From NCBI RefSeq assembly GCF_003258295.1, contig NZ_QKYN01000066.1:1-64000 (forward strand): DNA of 64,000 nt, read 5' to 3'. Shown piece after piece: positions 16,194 through 24,432 of this stretch. Positions within the stretch are counted from its first letter, which is position 1. Each line of letters opens with the position of its first letter. A program made the translations under genes and the position numbers. This stretch comes from Streptacidiphilus pinicola. Its GTDB lineage: Bacteria > Actinomycetota > Actinomycetes > Streptomycetales > Streptomycetaceae. A model generated the notes under the pieces. It had not been told where the DNA came from. It ran no database searches and worked only from the letters and a program-made list of their open reading frames with translations.

Positions 16194-16904
16194 TCACAAC
16201 AGACCGAGGTCGCCCAGCTCCTTGTGCAGGTCAGCGCGCTCGGACGGCGCCACCACCGGTGCCGCGCCCGGCGTGGCCGGAGCGACGACCGCCCCCTTCG
16301 GGCGGCGGTCGCGCAGCAGCCACGCGCCGGCGATGCCGCCCACCAGACCGCCCAGGTGCGCCAGCCAGCTGATGCCGGGGGTGCCGGGCACGGCGATGGT
16401 GACCAGGTAGGCGAAGGACGCCGCCATGACCAGCCCGATCAGGGTGTCGATCAGGTGCCGGTCGAAGATGCCGCGCAGCACCACGTAGCCGAAGTACCCG
16501 AAGATCACGCCGCTCGCGCCGACGCCGACCGTGTCGCCGCCCTGGAAGAACCAGACCGCGAAGCCGCTCGTCAGGGTCACCAGCAGGGTCAGCCACAGGA
16601 AGCGCACCACGCCGCGGTAGGCCGCCAGGAAGCCGAAGACGAACAACGGGCCGGAGTTGGACTCGATGTGATCCCAGCTGAAGTGCAGGAACGGCGCCGT
16701 GAAGATGTCCGGCAGCCGGCCCACGTCGTGCGGGATCACCCCGTACTCGTAGGAGAGCCGCTGCTGGTCGACCCAGTTGAAGATCTGCAGGGCCCAGATG
16801 ACCACCAGGAAGCCGAACATGACGAAGAAGGCCTTCCTGGCCTCTCCGATCATCTTCTCCGGGGTGTCCAGCTCCTTCGGCGCCCACAGCGCTCGCTCCG
16901 CCAT
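16194..16904 (-). CDS. Rhomboid family intramembrane serine protease
   Basis: A 236-aa polytopic protease. The catalytic Ser motif is GASGVIFGYFGYVVLRGI in a membrane helix and the catalytic His lies in WLAHLGGLVGGIAGAWLL. The family NxxxxH/HFSWDHIESNSGPLFVFG loop (the W/HxxxNxxxL element) is also present. A C-terminal Ala/Pro-rich cytoplasmic tail ends ELGDLGLL. It cleaves single-pass membrane proteins; the substrate is unknown. Single gene, leftward, separated from the aldose epimerase by 39 nt. Confidence 0.9.
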   Translation of the reverse strand: MAERALWAPKELDTPEKMIGEARKAFFVMFGFLVVIWALQIFNWVDQQRLSYEYGVIPHDVGRLPDIFTAPFLHFSWDHIESNSGPLFVFGFLAAYRGVVRFLWLTLLVTLTSGFAVWFFQGGDTVGVGASGVIFGYFGYVVLRGIFDRHLIDTLIGLVMAASFAYLVTIAVPGTPGISWLAHLGGLVGGIAGAWLLRDRRPKGAVVAPATPGAAPVVAPSERADLHKELGDLGLL

Positions 16905-16943
16905 GCCAGCACTGTAGGCCGAACGTGGCCCCGCACAGGAAGG

Positions 16944-17888
16944 TCAGAGCGCGCCGATACCGAATCGGTGCGCGACCCGCGCGCCCGGCTCGACACCGAC
17001 CACGTCCTCGCCGGTCGCGAAGGCGTTCGGCGGGCAGCTCATCGGCTCCACGGCGATGCCGGCCCGACGGTAGGTCGCGGGCAGGGTGTCCCCGGTGTAG
17101 AGCTGCACCCAGTCCAGGCCGGCGCCCAGCCGCAGCTCAACGCCGCGGCCGCCGTCGGCCTCGGTGAGGCGGACCCGGGCCAGGCCGTCGGCGTCGCGGG
17201 TGAGGCCGGTGCAGGCGGTGTCCAGCTGCGTGCCGCCGATCGGGCGCGGCTTGCGGAAGTCGTACTGAGTGCCGTCCACCGACTCGCGGGCGCCGGTCGG
17301 CACCTTGCGGTCGTCGACGGGCAGCCAGGTGTCGGCGGGGACCTCCAGCACCGCCTCGTCGATGCGGCCGGGGCCACGACCGAGCGTCAGGTACGGGTGC
17401 GCGCCGAGGCCGTAGGGGGCGACGCGGTCGCCCAGGTTACGGGCGGCGACCTCGACGGTGAGGCCGGCCTCGTTCAGCTCGTAGTGGGCGGTCAGCTCCA
17501 GGATGTGCGGGTACCCGTGCATCGGGTAGAGCCGCAGGCCGAAGCGCACGTACGCGCTGTCCTGGCCCGCGTCCTCGGCGACCACGCGCCAGGGCAGGAA
17601 GCGGGTGAAGCCGTGGCTGGCGTTGCCCGTCGCGGGCTCGCTGAGGTCCAGTTGCCGGTCCTCGCCCTGCCAGCGGTAGCGGCCGTCGCGGACCCGGTTG
17701 GGCCACGGGATCAGCAGCTGACCGGCCCCGCCGGGGGGCTGGGTCTCCACCGGGTACTTGACCACCAGCGGGCGGCCGCGGTGGCTCAGTCCGCGCAGGC
17801 CGGCGCCGACGCCGCTGATCACGGCGCGGTAGTCGCCGGCCTCGAGCACCTGCTGCGGCCCGTTCGGGGAGAGGTTCGCATCAGCCAT
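16944..17888 (-). CDS. Aldose 1-epimerase family protein
   Basis: A 314-aa mutarotase-fold enzyme that interconverts alpha and beta anomers of hexoses, or a related sugar epimerase. Motifs: LLIPWPNRVRDGRY, the substrate-binding and catalytic His in GNASHGF, GLGAHPYLTLG, and a C-terminal IAVEPMSCPPNAF carrying the catalytic Glu. Start ATG at 17888 with GAGGATGAGCGC upstream. The length is normal for bacterial members. No linked sugar operon; housekeeping role in carbohydrate use is the simplest reading. Confidence 0.9.
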   Translation of the reverse strand: MADANLSPNGPQQVLEAGDYRAVISGVGAGLRGLSHRGRPLVVKYPVETQPPGGAGQLLIPWPNRVRDGRYRWQGEDRQLDLSEPATGNASHGFTRFLPWRVVAEDAGQDSAYVRFGLRLYPMHGYPHILELTAHYELNEAGLTVEVAARNLGDRVAPYGLGAHPYLTLGRGPGRIDEAVLEVPADTWLPVDDRKVPTGARESVDGTQYDFRKPRPIGGTQLDTACTGLTRDADGLARVRLTEADGGRGVELRLGAGLDWVQLYTGDTLPATYRRAGIAVEPMSCPPNAFATGEDVVGVEPGARVAHRFGIGAL

Positions 17889-18105
17889 GCGCTCATCCTC
17901 GCACTGACGCGCGCCGCTCTCACCCCGGTCTCACCCGCTCTCACGCCGGTCTCCCCCCGGCGAACCCGACTCCCGGCCACCAGTGCTAACCTCACGCTCA
18001 CTTGCGACTTGTATCTCACGGACCATCAGGTCCGCTGCTGCACCTTCCGTACGGGCGTACGGACCCCTTCACGGCGGCGACGACAGACTTGCGAAGAGGC
18101 ACGCG

Positions 18106-20217
18106 TTGACGGCTCGACACGTCCGCAGACGGTCACGGCGTTGGATCGGCATGGGCTTCGTCCTCGCGGCCGGCGCGCTGGTGGTCGGCGCGGTCGCCGA
18201 GGCCGCCCCGACCGGTGCCGGTGCCAAGGGCCCGACGCCGACGGCCGCGCCCGCCGTGGGCTCGCTGGCCTGGCCGAGCGTCCCCGCGCACCCCTCCACC
18301 GCGCTGCAGCACGACTTCGCCGAGGCCGCGGCCGAGTTCCACGTGCCGGTGCAGGTGCTGCTCGCGGTCTCCTACGAGGAGACGCTGTGGGAGTCCCACG
18401 GCGGGCGGCCGAGCACCACCGGCAACTACAACGTCATGGGCCTGACCCAGGTCTCCCCCGGCGACCTCAGCCCGACCGTCCAGCCCGACGTCGGCGGTCC
18501 TGGTGACGGCGCCGCCGCGCACCGCCCGTCGGCGGCCGCCCTGAAGCAGCTGCGGCAGGTGGACACGGCCTCGCCCGCGCTGCACACGCTGCAGACCGCC
18601 GCGGCGCTGGCCGGCGTCCCGGCCAAGCGGCTGCGGACGGACATGAAGCAGAGCGTGCGCGGCGGCGCGGCGCTGCTCGCCTGCTACGAGGCCGCCGCGT
18701 CCGCCGGCGGGCACGGCCTGCCGACCGACCCGGCGAGGTGGTGGCCGGCCGTGGTCGCCTACGCGCAGGCCGAGACACCGGCGGCGGGGCAGCAGTTCGC
18801 GGCCCGCGTCTACGCCGTGGTGCAGCAGGGTGCCTCCCGGCTGACCGACGACAACCAGCAGCTGACGCTGCCCGCCTCGCCGTCCGTCCAGCCAGCGCAG
18901 CTGGCCGGGGCGCTCGCCGCCCTCGCCGTGCCCGGCTCCGGTTCGGAGTGCCCGTCCGGCCTGGCCTGCGCCTTCACGCCCGCCGCCTACCGGCAGGACG
19001 CCAAGGCCAGCGCCACCGACTACGGCAACTACGCGCAGGCCGACCGCCCGACGGACGGCGACGGCATCTCGTACCTGGTGCTGCACGCCACCCAGGGCTC
19101 CCGCGACGGCGCGATCGCCTTCTTCCAGGACCCGGCCGCCTACGCCAGCGCCCACTACCTGGTCGGCCGCGACGGCTCGGTGACCCAGCTGGTGCCGACC
19201 AAGGACATCGCCTGGCACACGGGCAACCGCACCCTGAACGCCCACTCGATCGGCGTCGAGCAGGAGGGCTTCGCGCTGCGCACCGGCAGCTGGTACACCG
19301 AGGCCGAGTACCAGTCCTCCGCCGCGCTGATCCGCTATCTGGCGGCCCGCTTCGGCATCCCGCTGGACCGCGAGCACCTGCTCGGCCGCGACGACGTCCC
19401 CGCCCCCGTGCAGGCCGGCCGTGCCGTGACGACACACGGGGACCCGGGCCCGTACTGGGACTGGAGCCACCTGCTCGACCTGGTCGGCGCGCCGCTGACC
19501 GGTCTGCACGCGCAGCCTGTCGTCGGCGGCACGGTCACCGTCGCCCCGCCGTACGACCGCACCACCCAGCCGGACCTCACCGGCTGCGGCAGCCCGACCC
19601 GCGCCTGCCCCTCTCATCCGGCCGACTTCGTCTACCTGCGCACGGCCCCGTCCGCGAGCGCGCCGCTGCTGGGCGGCGGCGGCACCGCCGCCTCGGACGT
19701 GTCGGACAAGGCCGGGTACGGGCAGACCTTCGTCGTCGCGGGGGTCGCCTCGTCCGGCAGCGGGGGCGACTGGGTCGGGGTCTGGTACGGCGGCCAGGAG
19801 GCGTGGTTCGAGGACCCGTCCTGGCGCGACACCCTCGTCCCCGATCCGACGCCGGGCGCGGCGCTCACGCTGGTCACCCCGACCGGCGACCAGCCGATCC
19901 CGGTCTACGGCCGTGCCTACCCCGAGAGCTCCGCGTACCCGGCCCCGCTGGCCTCGCTCGCGGCCTCGTCGGCCCAGGCGCTGACGCCGCTGGCGGCCAC
20001 CATCGCCCCCGGCCAGGCCTACCTCGCCGCCGGGCAGCTGAGCGGCGACTTCTACGCCGCGAACTACGGCTGCGCGGGCGCGACGGGCTGCGCCATGGTG
20101 ATCGGAGCCACGCAGTACTACCCGATCCGGTTCGACCACCGGCTCGCCTTCGTCCGCGCCTCGGACGTGCAGCTGATCGGCCCCGCCTCGCTGCCCACGG
20201 CCACCCCCACCCGCTGA
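18106..20217 (+). CDS. Secreted N-acetylmuramoyl-L-alanine amidase (Amidase_2)
   Basis: A cell-wall hydrolase of about 703 aa. The export signal is twin-Arg-like or Sec (basic RRRSRRWIG then FVLAAGALVVGAVAEAAP). An N-terminal helical domain (FAEAAAEFHVPVQVLLAVSYEETLWESHGG..NYNVMGLTQ) looks like a lysozyme-type fold. The central Amidase_2/PGRP domain carries zinc ligands in YLVLHATQGS and THGDPGPYWDW and the substrate block SAHYLVGRDGSVTQLVPTKDIAWHTG. The C-terminal part resembles SH3-like repeats. TTG at 18106 follows GAAGAGGC at suitable spacing; ATG at 18151 is an alternative that would trim the basic region. Upstream (17889-18105) I see only low-complexity CTCTCACxCCGGT-like repeats and no clear operator. 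Confidence 0.85.
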   Translation: MTARHVRRRSRRWIGMGFVLAAGALVVGAVAEAAPTGAGAKGPTPTAAPAVGSLAWPSVPAHPSTALQHDFAEAAAEFHVPVQVLLAVSYEETLWESHGGRPSTTGNYNVMGLTQVSPGDLSPTVQPDVGGPGDGAAAHRPSAAALKQLRQVDTASPALHTLQTAAALAGVPAKRLRTDMKQSVRGGAALLACYEAAASAGGHGLPTDPARWWPAVVAYAQAETPAAGQQFAARVYAVVQQGASRLTDDNQQLTLPASPSVQPAQLAGALAALAVPGSGSECPSGLACAFTPAAYRQDAKASATDYGNYAQADRPTDGDGISYLVLHATQGSRDGAIAFFQDPAAYASAHYLVGRDGSVTQLVPTKDIAWHTGNRTLNAHSIGVEQEGFALRTGSWYTEAEYQSSAALIRYLAARFGIPLDREHLLGRDDVPAPVQAGRAVTTHGDPGPYWDWSHLLDLVGAPLTGLHAQPVVGGTVTVAPPYDRTTQPDLTGCGSPTRACPSHPADFVYLRTAPSASAPLLGGGGTAASDVSDKAGYGQTFVVAGVASSGSGGDWVGVWYGGQEAWFEDPSWRDTLVPDPTPGAALTLVTPTGDQPIPVYGRAYPESSAYPAPLASLAASSAQALTPLAATIAPGQAYLAAGQLSGDFYAANYGCAGATGCAMVIGATQYYPIRFDHRLAFVRASDVQLIGPASLPTATPTR

Positions 20218-20308
20218 GCGCTCGTTCGGTCCCGGCTGCGCCCGTTCTCGCCGAATAGCGCGCAGCCTCACATCGCGGCAGTCTGGACAGCGGAGCTACT
20301 GCTGATTA

Positions 20309-20330
20309 ACTTAACGTTCGTTCGACAAGT
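20309..20330. promoter_or_regulatory. Degenerate TetR-like dyad upstream of acyl-CoA dehydrogenase
   Basis: ACTT and AAGT ends frame a 22-bp element with regularly spaced CG steps (14 of 22 positions symmetric). It lies 22 nt before the GTG start, overlapping where a promoter would be. It differs from the TCTGAC-type sites. Function inferred. Confidence 0.4.
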
Positions 20331-20351
20331 TTCCAGGAGAGGAGCGCCGTC

Positions 20352-21509
20352 GTGCGCCGCACCGTTTTCACCGAGGACCACGAGGCGTTCCGGGAGACCA
20401 TCCGCGACTTCATCACCAAGGAGGTCGTCCCGGTCTACCCGGAGTGGGAGCAGGCGGGCCACGCCCCCAAGGACTTCTACCTGAAGCTCGGCGAGCTGGG
20501 CGTCTTCGGCATCGAGGTGCCGGAGGAGTTCGGCGGCGCGGGCATGACCGGCTTCAAGTACCAGGCGATCGTCACCGAGGAGTGCGCCCGCGCGGGCGTC
20601 AGCTTCGGCTCCGCCGGCGTGCACACCGGCCTCTGCCTGCCGTACATCATGGAGTACGCGAACGAGGAGCAGAAGAAGCGCTGGCTGCCCAAGTTCGTCT
20701 CCGGCGAGATGATGACGGCCATCGCCATGACCGAGCCGGGCACCGGCTCCGACCTGGCCGGCATGACCACCACCGCCAAGCTCTCCGAGGACGGCCGGCA
20801 CTACGTCCTCAACGGCGCCAAGACCTTCATCACCGGCGGCGTCCAGGCCGACCTGGTCCTGGTCATCGCCCGCACCTCCCCGGCGACGCCGGAGGACCGT
20901 CGCGCCGGCCTCTCCATCCTCTGCGTCGACACGACGCTGCCGGGCTACTCGGTCGGCCGCAAGCTCGACAAGATCGGCCTGCGCACCTCCGACACCGGCG
21001 AGCTCTCCTTCGTCGACGTCAAGGTCCCGGTCGAGGACCTGCTGGGCGAGGAGGGCAAGGCCTTCTCCTACCTGGCCCACAACCTGGTCCAGGAGCGCCT
21101 CGCCATCGCGGTCGGCGCCTACGCCGCGGCCCGCGCCGCGGTCGACCTGGCCGTGGCCTACACCAAGGACCGCAAGGTCTTCGGCCAGTCCGTCGCCTCC
21201 TTCCAGAACACCAAGTTCGAGCTGGCGGCCTGCGAGGCCGAGGTCGACGCGGCGCAGGCGGTCGTCGACCGCGCGCTGGAGTCCTTCGAGGTCGGCGAGC
21301 TGACCCCGGCCGACGTCGCCAAGGCCAAGCTGTTCACCACCGAGGTCTGCAGCCGCGTCGTCGACCGCTGCCTCCAGCTCCACGGCGGCTACGGCTACAT
21401 CCTCGAGTACCCGATCGCCCGCCTCTACGCGGACAACCGCGTGTTCCGCATCTACGGCGGCACCAGCGAGGTCATGAAGATGGTCATCGCCAAGTCGCTG
21501 GGGCTGTGA
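20352..21509 (+). CDS. Acyl-CoA dehydrogenase (long-chain/isovaleryl type)
   Basis: A 385-aa FAD-dependent acyl-CoA dehydrogenase catalysing alpha,beta-dehydrogenation in beta-oxidation. Motifs: AMTEPGTGSDLAGM (FAD/substrate), FITGG, KIGLRTSDTGELSFVDVKVP, QLHGGYGYILEYPIARLYADNRVFRIYGGTSEVMK. The usual short/medium-chain catalytic Glu (IYEGT) is Gly here; the base is probably Glu248 in VQERLAIA, as in long-chain and isovaleryl-CoA dehydrogenases. The GTG start has AGGAGAGGAG just upstream. Single gene; a degenerate TetR-like dyad precedes it and a strong terminator follows. Confidence 0.92.
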   Translation: MRRTVFTEDHEAFRETIRDFITKEVVPVYPEWEQAGHAPKDFYLKLGELGVFGIEVPEEFGGAGMTGFKYQAIVTEECARAGVSFGSAGVHTGLCLPYIMEYANEEQKKRWLPKFVSGEMMTAIAMTEPGTGSDLAGMTTTAKLSEDGRHYVLNGAKTFITGGVQADLVLVIARTSPATPEDRRAGLSILCVDTTLPGYSVGRKLDKIGLRTSDTGELSFVDVKVPVEDLLGEEGKAFSYLAHNLVQERLAIAVGAYAAARAAVDLAVAYTKDRKVFGQSVASFQNTKFELAACEAEVDAAQAVVDRALESFEVGELTPADVAKAKLFTTEVCSRVVDRCLQLHGGYGYILEYPIARLYADNRVFRIYGGTSEVMKMVIAKSLGL

Positions 21510-21520
21510 GTCGGTGAGCG

Positions 21521-21552
21521 AAGGGGCCCGGGGCGTCGGCCCCGGGCCCCTT
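21521..21552. terminator. Bidirectional terminator
   Basis: 14-bp perfect GC-rich stem (21521-21534 with 21539-21552) and GTCG loop, with AA/TT at the base. It lies between the convergent acyl-CoA dehydrogenase and MerR-PP2C genes. Confidence 0.85.
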
Positions 21553-21557
21553 CCGCG

Positions 21558-22574
21558 TCACTCGACGTCGCCGACGGCGACGGCGATGTTGTCCGGCCCG
21601 CCGGCCTTCCTGGCCAGCGTGACGAGCTCGCGCACCGCCGCGTCCGGGTCCTCGGCGGCGACGAGCACCCGGCGGAGCTCCGCCTCCGGCAGGACCGCCG
21701 AGAGACCGTCGGAGCAGAGCAGGTACCGGTCCCCCGCCTCGGCCTGACGCGCCGACACGTCGGCGTGGCTGTCCTCGCGGCCGTCCAGCGCACGCGTCAG
21801 CAGCGCGCGCTGCGGATGGGCCGCAGCCTCGTCCTCGGTGAGCCGGCCCTCGTCGACCAGCGTGCGGGCGTAGGAGTGGTCCGTGGTGAGCCGGATCAGC
21901 TCGCCGCCGCGCAGCAGGTACGCGCGCGAGTCGCCGATGTGGGCCAGGGCGAACTCGGAGCCGGTCCGCACCAGCGCGGTGAGCGTCGTTCCCGACTCCT
22001 CCAGCGCCGCGATGTCCTGGTTCGCCTGCGCCAGAGCGGCCGGCAGCGGGCCCGACAGCGACGCCAGCGCGTCGACCGCGAGGGCGCTCGCCCGCCCGCC
22101 GGCGGGGCCGAAGCCGTCGGCGACGGCGAGCAGACCGGGGCCCGCGCAGGCGGTGTCCTGGTTGGTCTCCCGGACCAGACCGGAGTCGGACGCGGCCGCG
22201 CCGCGCAGGGTGAACTCGGTGGTGGTCGTCATCGTGGGTGCCTTCCCCTTGAAATGGTCCGCAAGGAAGCGCGCCAGCCGGCGCCGGGACTCGGTGTCGT
22301 GCTCGACCTGCGCCCAGTACGTCGCCACCTCGTCGGCCGCCGCCGCGGGCGGCAGCGCGCAGACGGTGGTGATCCGGGCCAGCGGCATGCCGAGCAGCCG
22401 CAGCCAGGCGACCAGCCGGGCCCGCTCCAACTGGGCTGGCTCGTAGTACCGGTAGCCGGACGCCGGGTCGACCCGCACGGGTCGCAGCAGGCCGAGCTCG
22501 TCGTAGAGCCGCAGGGCCTTCGGCGTGAGCCGCGACAGCCGCGCGAACGCGCCGATGGTCAGCAGCTCGTCCAT
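21558..22574 (-). CDS. MerR HTH fused to PP2C-family protein phosphatase
   Basis: A 338-aa two-domain protein. Residues 1-110 form a MerR-type DNA-binding head (LLTIGAFARLSRLTPKALRLYDELGLLRPVRVDPASGYRYYEPAQLERARLV, then a dimerisation helix). Residues 120-338 form a PP2C Ser/Thr phosphatase: ETNQDTA, LAVADGFGPAGG (metal Asp-Gly), ALAHIGDSRAYLLRGGEL, LLCSDGLS, GGPDNIAVAV. The DGMGG motif is altered to DGFGPAGG, but the metal-binding Asp residues appear intact. An internal ATG (MTTTTEF) between the domains could give a phosphatase-only product. It may link a Ser/Thr kinase signal to transcription (inference). ATG at 22574 is preceded by GGGAG. Confidence 0.85.
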   Translation of the reverse strand: MDELLTIGAFARLSRLTPKALRLYDELGLLRPVRVDPASGYRYYEPAQLERARLVAWLRLLGMPLARITTVCALPPAAAADEVATYWAQVEHDTESRRRLARFLADHFKGKAPTMTTTTEFTLRGAAASDSGLVRETNQDTACAGPGLLAVADGFGPAGGRASALAVDALASLSGPLPAALAQANQDIAALEESGTTLTALVRTGSEFALAHIGDSRAYLLRGGELIRLTTDHSYARTLVDEGRLTEDEAAAHPQRALLTRALDGREDSHADVSARQAEAGDRYLLCSDGLSAVLPEAELRRVLVAAEDPDAAVRELVTLARKAGGPDNIAVAVGDVE

Positions 22575-22681
22575 GTCCCCACTCCCTCGCTCCGGACCCC
22601 CGTCGGGCCCGGTGCGATCGATGCTGGGCCTTGTCCCAAGGTGAAGGTCAACGCCGGACCGTCATGATCCCTGAGGAGCCG

Positions 22682-23017
22682 TCATCGCGGCTGCTGCCGG
22701 GCCGCCTCCGCCAGCGGAAGCCACTGCTCGTGCTGGGCGAGCGTCAGGCAGATCCAGTCCTTCATCGGCCGACCGCCCATCGGGTCGAACAGATGACTGC
22801 CGGGCAGTGCGAGCGCGGCGGCGTGCTCCCCGGTGTCCCGGTTCAGCCGCACCACCAGCTCCTCGCCGTGCAGGCCGACGAAGGCTTTGCCGTTCGGGTC
22901 CTTCAGGCAGGCCATCCCGAACATCTGCCCTCGCTTGACACCGCGCGGCGCCAACTCCTCGGCCAGCCCGGCGAACAGCTCCTCGGGGGCCCCGCCCGAT
23001 CCGACCGACTCCGCCAT
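22682..23017 (-). CDS. TfoX N-terminal domain family protein
   Basis: A 111-aa small protein with the TfoX_N-type pattern (VKRGQMFGMACLKDPNGKAFVGLHGEELVVRLN, then LFDPMGGRPMKDWICLTL). Such stand-alone domains are common in actinobacteria and not tied to competence; the function is unknown. Its ATG overlaps the stop codon of the upstream SRPBCC gene (TGATG), so the two are co-translated. The 107-nt gap to the MerR-PP2C gene shows no obvious signal. Confidence 0.75.
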   Translation of the reverse strand: MAESVGSGGAPEELFAGLAEELAPRGVKRGQMFGMACLKDPNGKAFVGLHGEELVVRLNRDTGEHAAALALPGSHLFDPMGGRPMKDWICLTLAQHEQWLPLAEAARQQPR

Positions 23018-23451
23018 CACTCGCTCCCGCCGGTGAAGAAGGGGGCCGGCTCGCCGGTCTCGGCGTAGGTCTTGAGTGCCGTGAACTTGGTGGCCCAGCC
23101 GTAGGTGAAGCTGCGGTACGTCTCGTCCTGCGCCGGGAAGCCCGCGTGGGTGAAGACCAGCGTCACCTCGGGCTTGCCGGGCTCGGTCTCGCGCAGCTCG
23201 TAGGTCTGCGTGGTGCCGGTCCAGGGACCGTTCCGGCCGGCCAGCACCAGGCGGTGCGGCTCGGACTCCACGACGGTGAGCCGCCAGGGCTCGGGCACGC
23301 CGGGGAACCCGAGGGCGTGCTCGGCCCCGACGCCCTCGCCCACGACGGCGTCCGCCGTGAACCAGCTGCGGACGCCCGCCTCGGTGGCGACGGCGGCGCG
23401 CACGGTCTCGGCGTCGGCCTGGATGGTCAGCTGCATCGCGATGTCGGCCAT
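23017..23451 (-). CDS. SRPBCC (START/AHSA1-like) family protein
   Basis: A 144-aa START/Bet v 1-like lipid- or ligand-binding fold (MQLTIQADAETVRAAVATEAGVRSWFTAD, HRLVLAG, VTLVFTHAGFPAQDETYRSFTYGWATKFTALKTYAETGEP). It is divergent from an ArsR regulator that is followed by a second SRPBCC gene; the arrangement is typical of ArsR-controlled SRPBCC genes in actinobacteria. Start ATG at 23451 with GAGAGG upstream. Coupled to the TfoX-like gene. Confidence 0.8.
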   Translation of the reverse strand: MADIAMQLTIQADAETVRAAVATEAGVRSWFTADAVVGEGVGAEHALGFPGVPEPWRLTVVESEPHRLVLAGRNGPWTGTTQTYELRETEPGKPEVTLVFTHAGFPAQDETYRSFTYGWATKFTALKTYAETGEPAPFFTGGSE

Positions 23452-23507
23452 CGGACGCCCCTCTCTCGCACTGGTCAGTGTGTCCGGGTTCGCCCCGGAG
23501 CACTTTC

Positions 23508-23523
23508 TTTAGGTGACACTAAA
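23508..23523. promoter_or_regulatory. ArsR-type operator candidate
   Basis: TTTAGGTGACACTAAA has TTTAG/CTAAA arms and sits in the divergent SRPBCC/ArsR intergenic region. A partial repeat, GTGACTAAAATAGG, follows at 23554-23567 and overlaps the regulator's candidate starts. Confidence 0.5.
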
Positions 23524-23571
23524 ATAAGGTCGCGGGAGACGCAAGCTGAAGCCGTGACTAAAATAGGAGCC

Positions 23572-23916
23572 GTGGACCAGGTGAAGGCGATCAGCGAGCC
23601 CAGACGCCGCGAGATTCTGCGGCTGATCTGGGACGACGAACTGTCCGCGGGACAGATCGCGGACCGCTTCGAGGTCACCTTCGGGGCCGTCTCGCAGCAC
23701 CTGAAGGTGCTCCGGGACGCCGGGCTGGTCGTCGTCCGAAAGGACGGCACCAAGCGGTACTACGTGGCGGACCGTGCTGGGATGGGACCACTGGCGGCCT
23801 ACCTGGAGTCGATGTGGCTCTCCTCGCTGGACACCCTCGCCGCCCTGGCCGAGCAGGCCCAGCGGGACGAGGTCCGGCGGGCCGCGGCACGTGAGCTGGA
23901 GGAGCCGGAGCCGTGA
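23572..23916 (+). CDS. ArsR-family transcriptional regulator
   Basis: Winged-helix regulator of about 114 aa: VDQVKAISEPRRREILRLIWDDELSAGQIADRFEVTFGAVSQHLKVLRDAGLVVVRKDGTKRYYVAD. The alpha-3/alpha-5 Cys metal sites of SmtB/ArsR proper are absent, so it is the SdpR-like metal-independent type that pairs with SRPBCC genes. The start is uncertain (GTG at 23554, 23572 or 23581); 23572 matches the family N-terminus. The stop overlaps the next gene's GTG (GTGA). Probably autoregulatory through the dyad at 23508-23523. Confidence 0.82.
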   Translation: MDQVKAISEPRRREILRLIWDDELSAGQIADRFEVTFGAVSQHLKVLRDAGLVVVRKDGTKRYYVADRAGMGPLAAYLESMWLSSLDTLAALAEQAQRDEVRRAAARELEEPEP

Positions 23917-24386
23917 CCATCACCCCCGAGGGCAACGTCGTCGTCAAACGGCGGATCAGAGCCACCCCGGAGACGCTCTTCTCCTTCTTCACCGAGCACG
24001 ACCGCTGGCTCTCCTGGCAGGGCGTCGAGGGCTTCTTCGACCCACGCCCCGGCGGGATCTACCGGATGCGGGTCGTCGGCGACGCGATCGCCGCCGGCAC
24101 CTTCACCACGCTCGAGCCCTACCGGCGGATCGTCTTCACCTGGGGATGGGAGAACGTGGGCGACCCGGTGCCGCCCGGCAGCAGCCGGGTGCAGATCGAC
24201 CTCGCCAGGGAGGCCGACGGGACCCTGCTCACGCTCACCCACTCGCAGTTGCCCGAGCCCGCGCGCCAGCCGCACCAGGACGGCTGGGAGCACTACCTGG
24301 CCCGCCTCACCGTCCGCGCCGAGGGCGGCGACCCCGGCCCGGACGCGTGGATGCAGGAGGCGGACGAGGCGGAAGAGGACGACTGA
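23913..24386 (+). CDS. SRPBCC domain-containing protein (AHSA1 type)
   Basis: A 157-aa protein: VVVKRRIRATPETLFSFFTEHDRWLSWQGVEGFFDPRPGGIYRM, IVFTWGWENVGDPVPPGSSRVQIDL, LTLTHSQLP, GWEHYLARLTV. This is the activator-of-Hsp90-like (AHSA1) subgroup that almost always follows an ArsR gene. GTG at 23913 overlaps the regulator stop by 4 nt. Ligand unknown. Acidic C-terminus (EADEAEEDD). Confidence 0.85.
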   Translation: MTITPEGNVVVKRRIRATPETLFSFFTEHDRWLSWQGVEGFFDPRPGGIYRMRVVGDAIAAGTFTTLEPYRRIVFTWGWENVGDPVPPGSSRVQIDLAREADGTLLTLTHSQLPEPARQPHQDGWEHYLARLTVRAEGGDPGPDAWMQEADEAEEDD

Positions 24387-24432
24387 GCGAATTCGCTCGC
24401 GCCCGACCGCCGGGATCACGGAGACTGCGGAG

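Noticed and set aside
22682-23017. TfoX-like gene as evidence of a competence system
   Set aside because: Stand-alone TfoX_N domains are common in actinobacteria and no other competence gene is present.
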